A stretch of 14,798 nt of DNA from Planctomycetaceae bacterium (GTDB taxonomy: Bacteria > Planctomycetota > Planctomycetia > Pirellulales > Thermoguttaceae): positions 5,887 to 20,684 of the forward strand of contig DOEZ01000074.1 of the NCBI GenBank assembly GCA_003532715.1. Direction: 5' to 3'. The notes beneath the pieces were generated by a model, which was given only the letters and a program-made list of their open reading frames with translations, had not been told where the DNA came from and made no database searches. Both the position numbers and the translations under genes were made by a program. Below are positions 14,765 to 14,798 of the stretch, in pieces (position 1 is the stretch's first letter; each line of letters opens with the position of its first letter).

Positions 14765-14798
14765 TCCATGAGTTTCTGAGCAGGAGAAGGCAGGGGGT

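Larger units (their letters stand above)
14218..14798. other. 580-base stretch without a convincing gene
   Basis: No open frame here has a ribosome site plus recognisable protein features. The 95-codon frame at 14403-14690 (plus) has a random-looking composition. From 14218 to about 14418 lies the untranslated leader of rpiB; I see no known riboswitch in it. Beyond the promoter are a 9-bp inverted repeat pair (GAGGGGACG at 14472-14480, CGTCCCCTC at 14559-14567), the palindrome at 14569-14583, and phased ATTCT repeats at 14739-14764. No tRNA cloverleaf was seen. Confidence 0.6.

Overview
The window looks like a chromosomal segment of a high-GC Planctomycete, probably Pirellulales-like. The evidence is the ABC-2 permease fused to a CPBP protease (an arrangement I know from Planctomycetes), a futalosine-route menaquinone gene, an OleA-type thiolase, secreted PqaA-like hydrolases, and palindromic repeats of the kind that litter planctomycete genomes. 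The taxonomic call is inference; there is no rRNA in the window.

Layout. From position 1 to about 7534 all genes lie on the minus strand, in transcription order mqnC, natA-type ATPase, permease/CPBP protease fusion, MtaD/MqnX-like amidohydrolase, miaA and aspS (cut by the window edge). Gaps are short or overlapping from mqnC to the amidohydrolase. A 76-bp inverted repeat then separates the amidohydrolase from miaA and supplies the amidohydrolase stop codon. From 7775 to 10584 two tandem paralogous genes on the plus strand encode secreted alpha/beta hydrolases of the PhoPQ-activated (PqaA) type. They run head-to-head with mqnC and end tail-to-tail with the next block.

The block 10598-12546 (minus) is an accessory-looking island. 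It holds a small helical protein overlapping a nucleotidyltransferase by ATGA, a layout like MenA/MenT toxin-antitoxin pairs, preceded by an orphan HARE-HTH plus PD-(D/E)XK protein of the HrgA type with its own good promoter and visibly lower GC. From 12698 to 14217 (minus) lie rpiB followed closely by an oleA homologue, under a near-consensus promoter about 210 bases upstream of rpiB. The last 580 bases hold no convincing gene but do contain a perfect palindrome and three helically phased ATTCT repeats.

How the genes may work together: mqnC makes cyclic dehypoxanthine futalosine in menaquinone synthesis, and the amidohydrolase three genes downstream is a good candidate for the aminodeoxyfutalosine deaminase step of the same route. 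miaA and aspS are tRNA-related housekeeping genes. The most interesting material is the in-frame insertion of a REP-like repeat pair in the amidohydrolase, the MenAT-like/HrgA island, and the tandem secreted hydrolases.
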